From: Echinarachnius parma
Taxonomy: Eukaryota; Echinodermata; Echinoidea; Clypeasteroida; Echinarachniidae
NCBI GenBank assembly: GCA_037951105.1
Contig: JBAMJV010003232.1
Span: 1 to 64,000, forward strand
Length of the DNA stretch: 64,000 nucleotides
Direction: 5' to 3'
Shown one piece after another: positions 14,001 through 28,600 of the stretch. Both the position numbers and the translations under genes were made by a program. The notes below the pieces were generated by a model. That model was given only the letters and a program-made list of their open reading frames with translations. It was not told the DNA's origin and ran no database searches. Within the stretch, counting starts at the first letter, position 1, and every line of letters begins with the position of its first letter.

Positions 14001-17000
14001 AATAAAACATAAACAAATTATCCGTTTGCATTATGGTAGTGGCCCGCCCCGCTAGGAAGAGAGCCTCCTGTAAGTGGGGGCTCCTATCAGTGATCACTTG
14101 CGTTGACAATAGATCATGAATGATGCACTTTTACTCATTATCCAGAAGCCCATTTAATCTGCGATCTCATCACGCCATTACACTGCATGACCCAACCTTG
14201 CACATGGTTTTCAGATGTTATTTAAGTTTAAAATAACTCCAATACCCCATCAAGGGGAATGCCCACATGTTTGTGATCAATTGGCACAAATTATGTTAGG
14301 TACTCCACAAGAGGAGAAAGGACCTGACTAATTTTATATTCATATGAGCAATATTCATATTTATTCAATTCCTGTGTTTTATAGTGTTTGGCTACAAATA
14401 AGAACACCCCTGGATAAAAATGGGCAACACATTGTCCCGATACATTGATGATGAATATATCATTTATTAAATTAAAGCTAAATGCTTAGTATTTGGATTT
14501 GAAATTTAACATGGATGGTAATCTAGTCATCCAGATCTTCGTGCTTAAAAATTCTTTGAAAACAATTTAGCATTGCATGTTTATCATTTTTATTGCATTA
14601 AATTTGCTTTAATCAATAACTCAGTATTTTGGTTTAGTTTGTAATCGCTTGTTGTTATAATTGTAGCCAATCAGCAATCTATTTGTGTTATATGCAAGGA
14701 AATATTTTAAAGTTTGTTCATTGATTATCGGCCAATCACCATTCTTCACATTTTGCAGGTTTTAGTTACCAAAATTCAGTTTGACCAAAACTGTACTCTC
14801 TACCAAAACTCAACTATCCCTTTATTTATTTTTGTATTCCATCTTTTTTCTGTAAACTGGGGAAAATGTGTACATTTTATTTGAGTATCGGTAACTTCAG
14901 AAAAAATGGGTATCAGGATTTTGTTGAATGTTGATAACTTGTTCCCTTTAAGATTCTGGAATCCCCATAGACTTTGTACATAGCTCACAATGTTCCCTTT
15001 ATAGGCAAAGCGTTAATTTAAACATTCTCTTCTCTTAATTTTGTATCTTCTGCAGATGAGGACATTCCAGATGATTTCACCGATGATGAGGATGACTTAG
15101 AAGAGGTAGGTATTATAGTGCTGGCTTCTCAAGAAATCTTAAAGACAAAACATGAAACTTAAACCAAAAGCACACCGAGCGGAATCAACCCGATCCCACC
15201 GGTTGTCAGTCAGATCATCTCTGTGTCCATTGCCTCACGACTCTGATTTTGCCAGTCGGGAGCCAGCCGAAAGTCAGCCGAAAGTCAGTCAGGGCCGATT
15301 CAACCTGTGAAACTGGCCCCAACTGAACGGCCAGACTTCATCAGGCTGACTGAAAACCAGTTAGATTGGGTCGAGTCGGCTACAATTATATACACACAAA
15401 TGCCATAGAGCATTAAAATCCCTGGCACTTAGAGTGTTAATCCCACATTGCTCCGGATATGGGCTTTCCATCTCTCAGGGGGCGGCTTGGTAGTCTATTT
15501 ACATCAGAATGTTTTAATGTTCAAGTAAAATGTTCCTTTGGACATGTGTTCTGCTATTGTTTATGCCTCCGCAACGAAGTGGTCAGAGGCATTATGTTTT
15601 TGGGTTGTCCGTCCGGACGTTCTCGTGATCGCGTTATCTCAAGAACCGATTGACGGATTCTCACCAAACTTGGTTCATGTTTATATTTTGGGGTGTCAAT
15701 GAACTGATTAGATTTTGAGGTCAAAGGTCAAGGTCACGGCTCATATATATGCAAAAATAGCTCATAATTGTGATATCAGATCGGGTAGACATATAACTAT
15801 GAAAATTGAGTTGACAAATTAATTCAGTGCATGTTAATTTGGGCTTGAGATATAAATCGCGCAATGGCGGAGCTAGGCATTATTTTCGACTGCACGCCGT
15901 CAAAGATCCATTTAGTTTTTATGCCTCCGCCAACGAAGTGGCCGGAGGCATTATGTTTTCGGGCTGTCCGTCCGTCCGTCCGTACATACGTCCGTCCGTC
16001 CGTACGTCCGTCCGTCCGTACGTTCCGTTTTCGTTCTCGCGATATCTCAAGAACGGGTTGACGGATCAATTTCAAACTTGGTATGAGTGTACATATTGGG
16101 GTGACAATGATCTGATTAGATTTTAGGGGTCATGAGGTCAAAGGTCAAGGTCACTGGACTCAATATATATGCAAAAATGCCTCGTTCTCGCGATATCTCA
16201 CGAACCGGTTGACGAATCAATTTCAAACTTGGTATGAGTGTACATATTGGGGTGGCAATGATCTGATTAGATTTTGGGGTTCATGAGGTCAAAGGTCAAG
16301 GTCACAGGGCTCAATTTGCAAAAATGTCTTGTTCTATATCTCAAGAACTGGTTGACGGATCAATTTTAAACTTGGTATGAGTGTACATATTGGGGTGGCA
16401 ATGATCTGATTAGATTTGGGGGGTCATGAGGTCAAAGGTCAAGGTCACAGGACTCAATATATGTGTGAAAATGGCTTGTAATGGCAAAATCTCAAGAACT
16501 AAATGTCAGATTTCAATCAAACTTGGTACCTGAATGTTTCTTAGGGAGCCAATTTAGCCATCAAAGGTTGGGGTCATATGGTCAAGGTCACAGGACCCAA
16601 AATATATGAAAAATATAAAAAAATTATTAATTCAGTGCATATCAATTTAGGCTGGATATTCAAATCGCGTGATAGCGGAGGCATAATTTTCGACTGCGCG
16701 CAGTCGAAGATCCATCTAGTTTAAATAATATTCTTGCCTAAATGGGCCAGTGCAAAAACACATTTACTGTCTGTTATGTAGCATCCTGCTGTAAATGTAT
16801 ATTGTAAAAGACCTCCATAAGACTTAAATAATGGGTAGATTTACAAGTTGATTTGGGTGTATCAAATTATCTCTGTAGAACCCAACCGGATGTATCTCAA
16901 CCACATCTTTATCGAAAGGGGATGATAGTTGATTTCAAAACGTTTTGATTATGCCTTATTTACATTTACATTATTAAACTGTGCAGGGATTTGTTTTGTC

Positions 17001-19576
17001 CCATTATTACTTGTTCTGTTTTAAATATAGTTGTAGAACTTACTAATTAATCACCTATGATGATAATTGCCCTGTCTTGTTGCTGCAGGAATACTTGGAG
17101 CCAGAAGGGGGACCGCCCGTACTCCCCAGTCGGCCAAACCTCAACCGTAAGTAAACACTCATTTTATACACTCGTCTTATATGGTATTAAAGCTAAATGC
17201 AGCATTGGTAAAGTTACAGAAAGCCTCTATGTTGACCAAGTAAGTGATCAATACAGTCGACATAGTATAAAGGAGGATGTATATGATAAATTCAGATGAT
17301 AATAGCGGTTATTCATTATTACTATGGTTAATAGTAACTGTTGTATATTTGTTTTGTTTTGTATTTACTGTGTAGAATCGTGGGGACACCAGAACAATAC
17401 ATGTACTCCAGGACAGCCGGCAGGATTAACAGCATTGGTAAGACAATCTGGCTCAAAGTTAAAGCCATAGAACAGTATTGGGAAATTGTCAAAAATCCAC
17501 TCTGTTGGCCTAACAAATTGATCAACATGGTTGAAATAGTATAAAAGAGGGTTTATGTGGTAAATTATGAACCATCACATCGTAAGTTGCGGACAAATAA
17601 GGGGAATTCCATGCGCCGCCAATTAGATTGAACGGCCCACAGCCGGTTAGCCCCGCCGGAACTTACCCGGCCGCCAATGTTCCAGATAGCCGTTCTGGTA
17701 AGTGCGGCGGGGTTTGCGTGTGCTTTATATATGTTATGTACGACAAACAATTCAAATTACAAATGTCGGCGGTATAAAATTGCAAATATATCAATAAATA
17801 GGTGGTTTCTTGGCCAAATTTGTATAATCTCATATTAGTAAAAACATATATTCTTTCACATGGTTGGTAATAAGAGCGTACATTTCACTTTTTCGTGTGT
17901 GGGGCGTTTCCTATTACTGTTATTTGGCTTTAACCCAGTCCTGTGAGAGTTCCATACAGACTTTTGGGGCTAGTTGTCCAGTCAGGCCAGTAGAGAAATT
18001 GATGTCCTCTTAATTTTCGTGTCAATGCTTGCAGTGATGTGCGCACACAATTTACTGGCTGGGGCGCACACAATTTGCAAGGGCGTTTGCATGTATTGTG
18101 GCCATTTGCGTGCACGCCAAGCAGTAGCCTGTGCAGGGCCGCCCTTGTACTTGCCCTGAAATAATAGGTTAATTGAAAGAGCCTACTGTGCAAAATCCCC
18201 CTCCCTCTATTGATACAAACTATGTTAACATTATGATTGAGGCTTGACAAGAAAAATTAAAGATATTTTCATCATGTTCAGTCCGCTTCTGAGTAAAAAA
18301 TCAAATTGCCAGATTGGCTGCTAATAAAGGATATTTAAACATGGCCCGATTTCTCATCAGTGGCTCAACTTGAGCCCGGCCTAAAAAGACAAAGACTACG
18401 GGTAACACTTTGGACCAGCAGACCTATTGTTAAGTTGCTATGGTCCCTGGATATATTATAATGGTTTCCTTTCATTATCCAGTTAATCCCTTGATTTCTA
18501 ATTATATGCATCAGGACAATGGGCCCTTTAGAATTCAGTCATAGTATATTCCAATCGGATATATTTATTGATATTTCAGCCGTTTCTGAACCGATTTTGA
18601 TCAGATAAAGTTTATTCTGCCATTAAAATTGTATGCTCTTTCAAATTTTACACTCAGTTTTTCATTATCTCACAAAAAAATATTTCGTGCAGCGCCCTCT
18701 ATACCAAAATTGACCTACCCCTTTAACCATGGTTTAATCTATTTTTCAAATCAAATCATAAATATGTCAATAACTAAAAGATAAAATGTGAAAAACAAGA
18801 GTTTGTTTCATACTTCTTTTATTGAAGAAAAATACTACAACTTGGAATGAATGAACCACTAGATATGCAAGTGATGAGTTCGGTCAATTTTGTCAAAGTT
18901 ACTTGATCTTTTTAATAGTCAAATAATATTTGTTTCAACTTGCATGATAAACTTGTCTACATTCTCTGCATGGTTTCTAATAGCAAGCAGCCCTTTCCCG
19001 AAAGTTGAGTGCACGAAAAAGCAAAGATGTATCCTCTACAGAACAGGTGATACCAATATAATAAGCCATTACAGATCAAACAAAAGTGAATGCTCCATGT
19101 ACACCAAATGCCAAAAAAAAAAATGTTCTTAAAATGCTCAATATCCACCAAATGCTGTTTTAAACAAATAATATGTTCTAAAAATGCTTCATATCCACCA
19201 TATGCAGTACAAATCTGTTGTAAAAATGTTTCATTTCATGTTATCATTAACCATTGGTGGTATTCTAAAATTCATCCTGAAGCCCTGGGGGGTGTTTCAC
19301 AAAGATTCTATTGGACTTAAAAAGTATCGAAAGCCATTTGCAGCCTTGGAATAAAATATATTAAAATGCAAAAATGCAAGTATTTTAGACTTTCATAAAT
19401 TTTACGTGAAGAACATGAAATCTCCTTGACAATAGAAAAATATTAGTGATTTGAAACAACATTTTATGCTTTTTAAAATGACTTTTACAAATTTTGTTCA
19501 AAGAAACAAACGGCTTTCCATACTTTTAAAGTCCAACTTAGAGTTAAGTTCAACTTAGGATCTTTGTGAAACACCG

Positions 19577-19607
<31 letters not shown>

Positions 19608-22600
19608 CGGTCACAATGGACCTACGACAGGTTCACAACAAAAAGATGCTGACTTCTCTGTCTGTTCCTGTCGTGAAAGCTTCTAAAATTTAATTCTGAC
19701 CACTTTCACGACAGTCGTACAAAATTTAACCACAACAAAAATGCACATTTCGTACGACAGAATCATTGTGGGTTTCATTGTGACCAGGTTTGTCCCAAGT
19801 GGTATTTTGAAATCGTTCCTAAGTTTCTTCCAAAGTCACTTCCTATTTTTGCTAAATTTAGGCGAGAACTTTGTCCAAATTTTAGAATACCAATTCTGCC
19901 TTCCCAATGCACTTCTTAACTTCCTTGCCTAGGACAAATCTTAGGAAGAAACTGAGGAAGTATTTTACAATATCACCCCAAATCAGAGTCTGATTGGTTT
20001 GATTGTAACAATGAAAAACTACCCCCAAAACTACAAGGATAGTTATGACGCAAACAAATTTAGTATGAAAATATGTGCAAGGCTCTCAATAAATTAGTTT
20101 TGAAGCGTTGCAATGCTAGAGGCTGTGGCTAAATGAGCCCATGCACCCCCTACATTTTTTTTAGGATCAAGGGCCCTCAAAAAGATGTTTTTAAAAATGC
20201 CCGTCAGTGATGAACCAATCAAGCTTATGTTATCATTATTGGCACACTCATGTGTGTAGTCACACATTTCACATGATTATTTCCTGGTGTTTAAAGGGTT
20301 ATACTCTAGTTACAAAGTAGATCTGTAAAACACAAATTTGTTTTTGTTTTTTCTGTTGTAAAGTTCTCATGTTTTTAAGGTGTGCTTCATTTTGTTTCCC
20401 TATAAATAAAATGCACTTGCGTAGAAACATGAACTCTATATATTGGTGCACTTTTTTGTTAAATATACATGTAATGTATGTTATAATTTCGGAATCTATG
20501 TAGTACTTTATTATTTTACCAAGTTAAAAGAAAAATCAGCCTGTGACATCACAAATCTGATTAAATCACTTAGAGTGTGCTTTACCAAAATACATTTAAT
20601 ATTTGGTTTGTGAACATCAAGTTCAAACACAAAATTCAATAAAGGTTCTTCAGATGCTAGACTAATTCCACTTAAAGATATTTTCAAGTCCTAATCTTCT
20701 AAAGACGATAGCTCTTAAATTGTATACATCTTGAATTTTGGCTTGCAAAAGATGGACAGTGTCTTTAACTTGCATGTTTTCTTCTAGCTATTCTTCTGTG
20801 TGGTGATCTTTTCATGTTTCGTTTATCTGCGCTGGCAGTGGTTTCACTTCTTCACCCATTCTGAAAAATTTTGAAATTTTTGCTGGGTGATTTATGTTTT
20901 GGTTTTGGCTTCTCTACGCAACTCTTTTTTTTTTTTTCTCCATTATTTTTCTATTATTTGTAATTTTGTTCTGTGCTTCAATCGTTTAAATAGTTTGACC
21001 AGTAATTGTAGCTATTACCATGACAAATTGTTTTTAAAACTGATTATTTGATTACTGATTATTTGTGCTTTTAATACTGATTTAAAAATCAGTTCACATA
21101 CTACTCTTGAAAATACCGGTAACCATGGTAACAAACTTATTATCAAATTGTAAGCTTTTCTTTAAAAAAAGAATTACAAATTTGTGGTGGGGAAGATAAT
21201 AATTATGAATTTATTTCTTCGGCCCCCCTCATTTCTGCTGCTCTGTTTCTTTTAATGATAATAATATACTTGATTTATATAGCGCCTATCACAATTGATA
21301 ATCATCTCTAAGCGCTTTACAATGATATTATTTTGCACAAAATATCTGTTATTGCGGAAATACAAATAAAAACAATGATAATTACATAAAAATGTTTTGC
21401 AATTAAATTAATTAATATTTATTTTTCATTCCTTGACAGCCTCGGCAGCCAGTAGACAGTGGAGACTTGTATCTTGATCCACAAGGTAAGTTTTTCAGGG
21501 AATGCAAATGTTGATATTTAAAACAAACAAATTACACTAATAATGATTGTATATTTATAATGCCACACATCTGTTAGCAGACACACCCCCTTGCGCACAA
21601 TTTTGTATTATTACCCCTGGTCATCTGGGCTCATTTCAAACCCACACAATCATCTTGTGCACCTTGTCGACTCACCGGGGAGCATATTAGCCATGAGCAA
21701 CCATACCGGCGCATTGGGTGCTAGTATTTTAACCCATTCAGGACTGGTCCCGAAAATACTTGCGCTTGGGTCTATGGAAAATACATGTTGTAACAAAAAC
21801 AGTCAGTCCTGAACGGGTTTATACCTTCAACCAAGGTGCCCATTTATACTCCTTGGTAGAAAGCATTATACTTTGCAATACAAGTACAATTAATTGCAAG
21901 GGTTATGGTCAACACTGTCCAGATCTGATTAAAAAGTAATTTATATCAAAGTTGCTTAATTATTTTATGCTTTTACAAAGGATGTATCCCAAATTATGAT
22001 CGGTATAAATATGATTGTTATTTATTTGGAAATCTAATAAGACATTTACATGTAGTACCATACTATTTAAAGACTTATTTTTCCTCTTTGATTTCTATCT
22101 ACAGAAGACAATGATGGGTTTTATGACACCCCCGAACAGAATGATGGTAGGTTCCTGCATTGAATTTTACACTTATAATTTTTGTCAGGATTTGTTATAC
22201 TACAATTTTTGTAGTGGAATTAGCCTTCCATATTTTTTATTGGAAGACATGTTTTTAACTTAAAGGGGAATTAACTCCTATCCTTTTGACTTACTGGATG
22301 TGATGAGAGCATAACTACTATCATTGCTAGTCACTTATTTCCTCATGAATATTCCCGATTACAAAAATAATCAATATTTTATGGCCCACTGTCGTCTGCT
22401 TTCAATGCCAACAGGAGGCGGCCATTTCTTCAACTTCTCGCGGTGAAATGACGTGTCAGGCGGAGAACACAATAGCGGGTTACGATATTGCTATTGTGTT
22501 CTCCGACTGCCACGTCATTTCAGCGCGAGAAGAAATGGCCGCCTCCTATGGGCATTGAAAGCAGACGACAGTGGTCCATAAAATATTGATTATTTTTGTA

Positions 22601-25600
22601 ATCGGGAATATTCATGAGGAAATAAGTGACTAGCAATGATAGTAGTTATGCTCTCATCACATCCAGTAAGTCAAAAGGATAGGAGTTAATTCCCCTTTAA
22701 TCATCAAAACCGATGTTTTGTTGTGAATATTTATTATTTATACTGAAGATCAGGTATTAATACATTTTATAAAATAATTAATTTGGTGAATGTCATGATA
22801 AAAAGTTGCTATATAATATATAATTGACCAAATAACTAATTCAAAATGAATAATATGGTCTCCTGTAACTTATATGTGTACATTTTGTCAACGAAAATGG
22901 TTTAGAGTATGTAAAATATATGTTTCAGCTAAAATAATAGTTGAATGAAAAACACTACGTTTATTCAAAGATTCGGGGGACACATATGAAGTTCCCATTC
23001 CTGAAGATGATTGTAATGGTAAGTATTAAAAGGACAAAATTCTTCATGCTTCATGTATTAACAATTTGTTTCCCATTTCTAAATTTTCAAATTAATACAC
23101 TGAATGTCAGCGTGCAAGACCATGTAAACAAGTTTTAACATATTACGTGACATACTCGTGCTTTGGTGTTTCAGATCTATCTATGTTATAAATGATATTG
23201 AACATAATTAATTTAGGTTTTCAGAGACAAGGATTGTCATGATAAAAGGTTGATATATTAATAAAGTAATTGACTAAATAACTAATCCACAATGAACAGT
23301 ACGGTCTCCTATAACTTAAATGTTCACATTCAGTAAATACAAATGTAAAATATACGTGTGAGCTGAAACGATAGTTCAATAAAAAATTTTAAAGAGCACC
23401 ATGTTTATTCAAAGATTCCGGGGACACATATGAAGCTCTCATTCCTGAAAATGATTGTAATGGTAAGTGTTAATAGGACAAAATACTTCATGCCTCATGT
23501 TTATGTCATTTCATGTATTAACAATTTGTGTCTCATTTCTAAATTTTTAAATTAATACACTAAGGTTGGCATACAAGAGCATGTAAACAAGTTTTAACAT
23601 ATTATGTGACATACATGTACTTGTGCTTAGGTTTTACAGATCTATCTCTGTTATAAATGATATTGAACGTACTGGGTGGAATTCACAAAGGAGGTTTAAA
23701 GGAGGTTTGTAGGAGGTTTGTACAAACCATGGTTTGATGATGGTCTACATCTATGGAATGCTGCTTGTATACAAGTAAATTGTACATCCACATTGTTAAC
23801 AAGTAAGGAGTTTACATTCCTTCTCCATCAGTTTACAAATGGCATTCCATAGATGTAAACCATCATCAAACCATGGTTTGTACAAACCTCCTTTGTGAAT
23901 TCCACCCAATGAATTTAGGTTTTCAGAAACAAGGATTTTCATGATAAAATATTGATATATTGATATATTAATTGACCAAATAACTTTTTCACAATGAACA
24001 ATACAGTCTCCTGTAAATTAAATATTTACATTTTGTCAACAAAAATGATTTATAAAATGTAAAATACAAGTTTGAGCTAAAATGATAGTTAGATTTTAAA
24101 AAATGAAAAATACCACCACGTTTATTCAAAGATTCGGGGGACACATACATGTATGATATGTTTATTTAATTCACTTTATTGTTTACATTTTGTCAACAAA
24201 AATGTAAAATATATGTAGAATATAAGTTCGAACTAAATTAAATTTTAAAAAAAACATGAAGTTACCATGCCTGAAGGTGATGGATGGTAAGTGATAATAA
24301 GACAAAATACTTCATGCCTCCTTTTTCTAATAACTTGTTTCCCATTTCAACATGTTCAAATTAATACACTAAATGTCAGCATGTAAACAACTTTACATCC
24401 TTGTGCTTTGGTTTTTCAGATATATCTAATTTGTTGAACCTAATTGGTGGAATTCACAAAGGAGGTTTGTAGGAGGTTTGTACAAACCATAGTTTGACCA
24501 TGGTCTACATCTATGGAATGCCATTTGTAATCTGATGGAGAAAGAATGTATACTCCTTACTTGTTAACAATGTTGATTTACAATTTACTTGTACAGTGTA
24601 CACGAGCAGCATTCCATAGATGTAAACCATCATGATGGTAAAATCATGGTTTGTACAAACCTCCTACAAACCTCCTTTGTGAATTCCACCCAATGTATTT
24701 GGGTTTTCAAAAACAAAGATTGTCATGATAAATAAGGTTGATATATTAATATAGTAATTGTTTAGTTCCTTTTGTAAACAACAATTATTTAGAGTATGTA
24801 AAAAATATAGGCTGAGCTGAAATGATACAGTCGACATGTAGTTCAAAAATACCACCACATTTATTCAAAGATTCTGGGGACACATATGAAGTTCCAATAC
24901 CTGAAGCAGATAGTGATGGTAAGTGTTGGTTGGACAAACTACTTCATGCCTCATATTTGTTTTAAACAAAGACTTATTTTTTTATTTATGATTATGCTTT
25001 ATATTTATATAGCATTGTGCAGTAGAATGGTATTCATAGGAGCTCTTGAAGCGCAGTCGAATATATATACATAGGTTCTGCGCTATATAAATGATTTATT
25101 ATTATTATTATTATATGTAACTTCATGTATTAACAATTTTGTTCCCATTTCTAAATTTTCAAATTAATATTTCAAATGAATACACTAAATGTCAGCGTAC
25201 AAGAGCATGTAAACATGGTGTAACATAATTATTAAGTAACATACTTGTGCTTCGGTGTTTCAGATCTACATTGTATCTATGTTATTAATGACATTGAACC
25301 TGATGTCGGTATTCAGGTTTCCAAAAACAGAGATTTGATTTAGTTTGATTTGATTTGATTAAAATATTTTCCATATATCATCATCAAAAAATGTATTTAC
25401 ATGCAATGAAGTGCATAAATAAAGCAAGACATAATCATAACAAGAATACAATATAAGTACACAGAACTATTCTATTCGAATGGAAGTTATTTATTTGATG
25501 AATTAGAAGTTTTGCAACATTATGGGAAATATGGGCCACTGGAACCAAAGAGATGCAGAACTTGGGAGCTGTTCCTATTTAGTTTGTTTAATTTTTTTTT

Positions 25601-28600
25601 TTTTTTTACAGAAATGTGTGTGTGTTCTTTGCTGTTTGTTTTAAATCATGAAGTCTCATTTTAGAGTTTTTTTTACATTTCAAAAAAAGTGTGAAGCCAA
25701 TAACAATTCAATTTGATATCAATTCATTTTTCTTTAATTTGTTATTTGTTATTACATGTTGCTGTATTTTCTTTGTGTATTCAATTCTGTCATTGGGAAA
25801 GTGAAGATACCTAAAAGCTACATTATTTTTTCCAGTTACCTGTATTAAATGGTGTGTTTTCTTTGTTTGAGTGTGCTTTCTGTGCAATATCTTTCAATTA
25901 TCTCAATGTATCTCAATGTATCCTGGTATTATTAAATGGTGTGTCTTCTTTGTTTGAGTGTGCTTTCTGTGCAATATCTTTCAATTATCTCAATGTATCT
26001 TTAACCTCATCCCATACAAACAAAATTAACATAATATATTCCTAAAATTTAAAAAAATCAATAAATACAAATATACATTTAATCAATTATGACAGTAAAA
26101 AAATAAAAATAAAAAAAAAACATATTTTTAAAAATCTAGAAATTCTGTTTAATCATTGTGTGTTGGAATTATGATTTTATTCTATTCAAGGCATTTTTGT
26201 TGCAAAGTCTATCTGTTGCATTAAAATGTTGTTCTCCTGGAGAAATACAGAAAAGTCATCTTTAAAAAACCCATTCAGGACTGATCCCTAGAATACTAAG
26301 TTGAAGACTATCATTGAGATTGCATGTAACACTAAAATAAAATAGTCTTGAATGGGTTAATCTGTGGTTTTTAATCATTCATATGATAATAATAATCATA
26401 ATCATAATCATAGTCATAGTCACAATAATACTACTACTACTATTAATAATAATAATAATCATAATCATAATCACAATCATAATAATCATAATAATCATAA
26501 TAATGATAATAATAACAATTACAATAATAATAATAATAATTTTAAAAAAATTAAAAAAAATAATAATAATAGATGTCTCTTATATAGCGCATGTAAAGAC
26601 CAAATGACTTCTCATTGCGCACATACAAACATTAAAAATCTACATAAACCCCTAAAAAAAATTCCACAGTTCAAGTTTGAGCATTTATATCTCCCTTGTC
26701 CCTAAATTATCATACATGAGTTAGTATCATGAAAAACCCTGTTTATTCCCCTTTACATTGATGCCCCATTTGTGATAGATATATAATTATGGAACTTGCA
26801 TTACACCTGAATAAAGGGCCAAGTCAAGATTGAAATGTTGCAAAATGCGTTGTTCGCCTCGTAACCATTCATAACGCAGCCCATCTCCAAAACAAATCAG
26901 AGAATTCACATTCACACGGCTCCGTATTCAGGTCTGCTGCACATTCCATGTTTACATAATCCATGGACCCTAATCATTACATGTGAGTCATCAATGAACA
27001 GGAGAATTAAACAGGCTTGTCAATTATATCAAATTCGAGTAGGATCATATAGTAATAAACAAATAGAAATGAACGCTCAAACATGAATTGCAGAACTTTT
27101 TGCGAGGGTTTTTATGCAATCATCTCTCTTTGCATGTAATGTACATGTACATTGCTTCATCTATGTTAATTCCTCTGGTCCTTTTGCCTTGATAAAGAAC
27201 CTGCTAAGTTTGAAAGCTCTGCTCCATTTGACCAAGGATATTTCAATTTCTTTCTATGTACATGTGTATAAACTTATTTATCTTATTGGATTGATGGTCT
27301 GTATATACATATGCACAGCTAATTTGGTGGTTGTTTTAAAGCTGCAGTTTCGACTGAAAATTTGTTTGTTAAATTTAAAAAAGCCCAGACATTTAATCTG
27401 TAGCAACAAACAGCTGGTTATGGTTTACCTATTATTACAAATTCCACTGAAAAAAATACTGCAAACAATATCCTGGTGTATTACATGTATTTATTAGAAA
27501 TAAAATGAACTGTAAATAAATTGTTGAAACAAGCAAACATTACATGTATATAGAGTCAAATCTGTCATATTGGCCACCTGTCTATAGCATCCAAAATGCC
27601 TATATTGGCCACCAAGCATGATCTCCTCCTGTCTACAGTGGCCACTTTTCTTGTTTCCCTTTGGTGGTCTCTGTACACAGGTTTGACTGGACTGGGGGGT
27701 GTTGCATAAAAAGTCGGTTGCGATCAATTGTAAGTCAGAAAATGCGCCTAAATGCGCAAATCTGATTAGCTCAAATGCGGCTATTTTCTGACTTCCGATC
27801 AATTGCAACTTTGCGATTAATCGCAACTCTTTATATGCACTGACAACCCTCTGTACTGGCAATATTCCTTGATATGAAAAAAAATGTATATCTGAAACTT
27901 ACATATTAGACCCATTTGAAGAAGAAAAAATGGTTCAAATTTATCAACTTCTACAGTGTTAGTTTTGACTGTAAAGGACAGTGCACCTAATAATACATAT
28001 GTATAATTCAGACCACTATTTAGCTTCTTGATGGTGAGATTCGGACTTGATTGTCATCGCAGTCCCATTGTAGCAGTGTGCCCTCTGTTGTTGAAATCAT
28101 ATATACCCTCACACAACTCTAACTCTATTTAACCCTTGGTCTGGCAACCTTGTGACTTGGACCGGAGGGATTAATGCCTTAACAGCATTCAAAACATGTC
28201 CAAACCTATTCTCCGACTGGGGTTTATGAAGCATGTGTCGTCTATACTAAAATCAAGCCATCTCCAATTGGTTTACCCGCTTATTATGTCATAACATGCC
28301 CAATACATGTAATTTGCCAAAAACAATATAGAAAACATAAGGGGGAAACTGTGTAAAAATAAAGAAATACATAAGGTGCACCCCAATAATCATTCTTGAC
28401 TGTGGTCATACAGTCCTGAATGAGTTCCGTCAACCAGCATCTATAAAGGATTGGAGAATGTGCGAACATTCTATAAAACTTAAATTGTCTCATACGAGAC
28501 AAATTAATGCGGTGTCATCCTGAAAGTCTCGCTCCAGCTTGGTCGATGAACCTATTATCATAATGTCCCTATTATCATCCAATTAAAGTTCACAGCCTCC

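Larger units (their letters stand above)
22790..25320 (+). repeat. Tandem array of exon-containing units (YEVP cassette)
   Basis: Units begin near 22790, 23231, 23938 and 24717, each with gtcatgataaaa..gttgatatatta, then cacaatgaacagta.ggtctcct, ttcaaag|attcgggggacacatatgaag, the donor gtaagt, cttcatgc.tcatg, aagcatgtaaacaag.ttaacat and cttaggttttcaga. Without inserts a unit is about 440 bases. Units 2 and 3 carry a foldback insert at the same place; unit 3 is rearranged. Duplication of a whole exon plus flanking introns is therefore direct from sequence. Confidence 0.9.

Noticed and set aside
17341-17544. Frame containing EQYMYSRTAG across exon 6
   Set aside because: Incompatible with the phase leaving exon 5 and entering exon 7.
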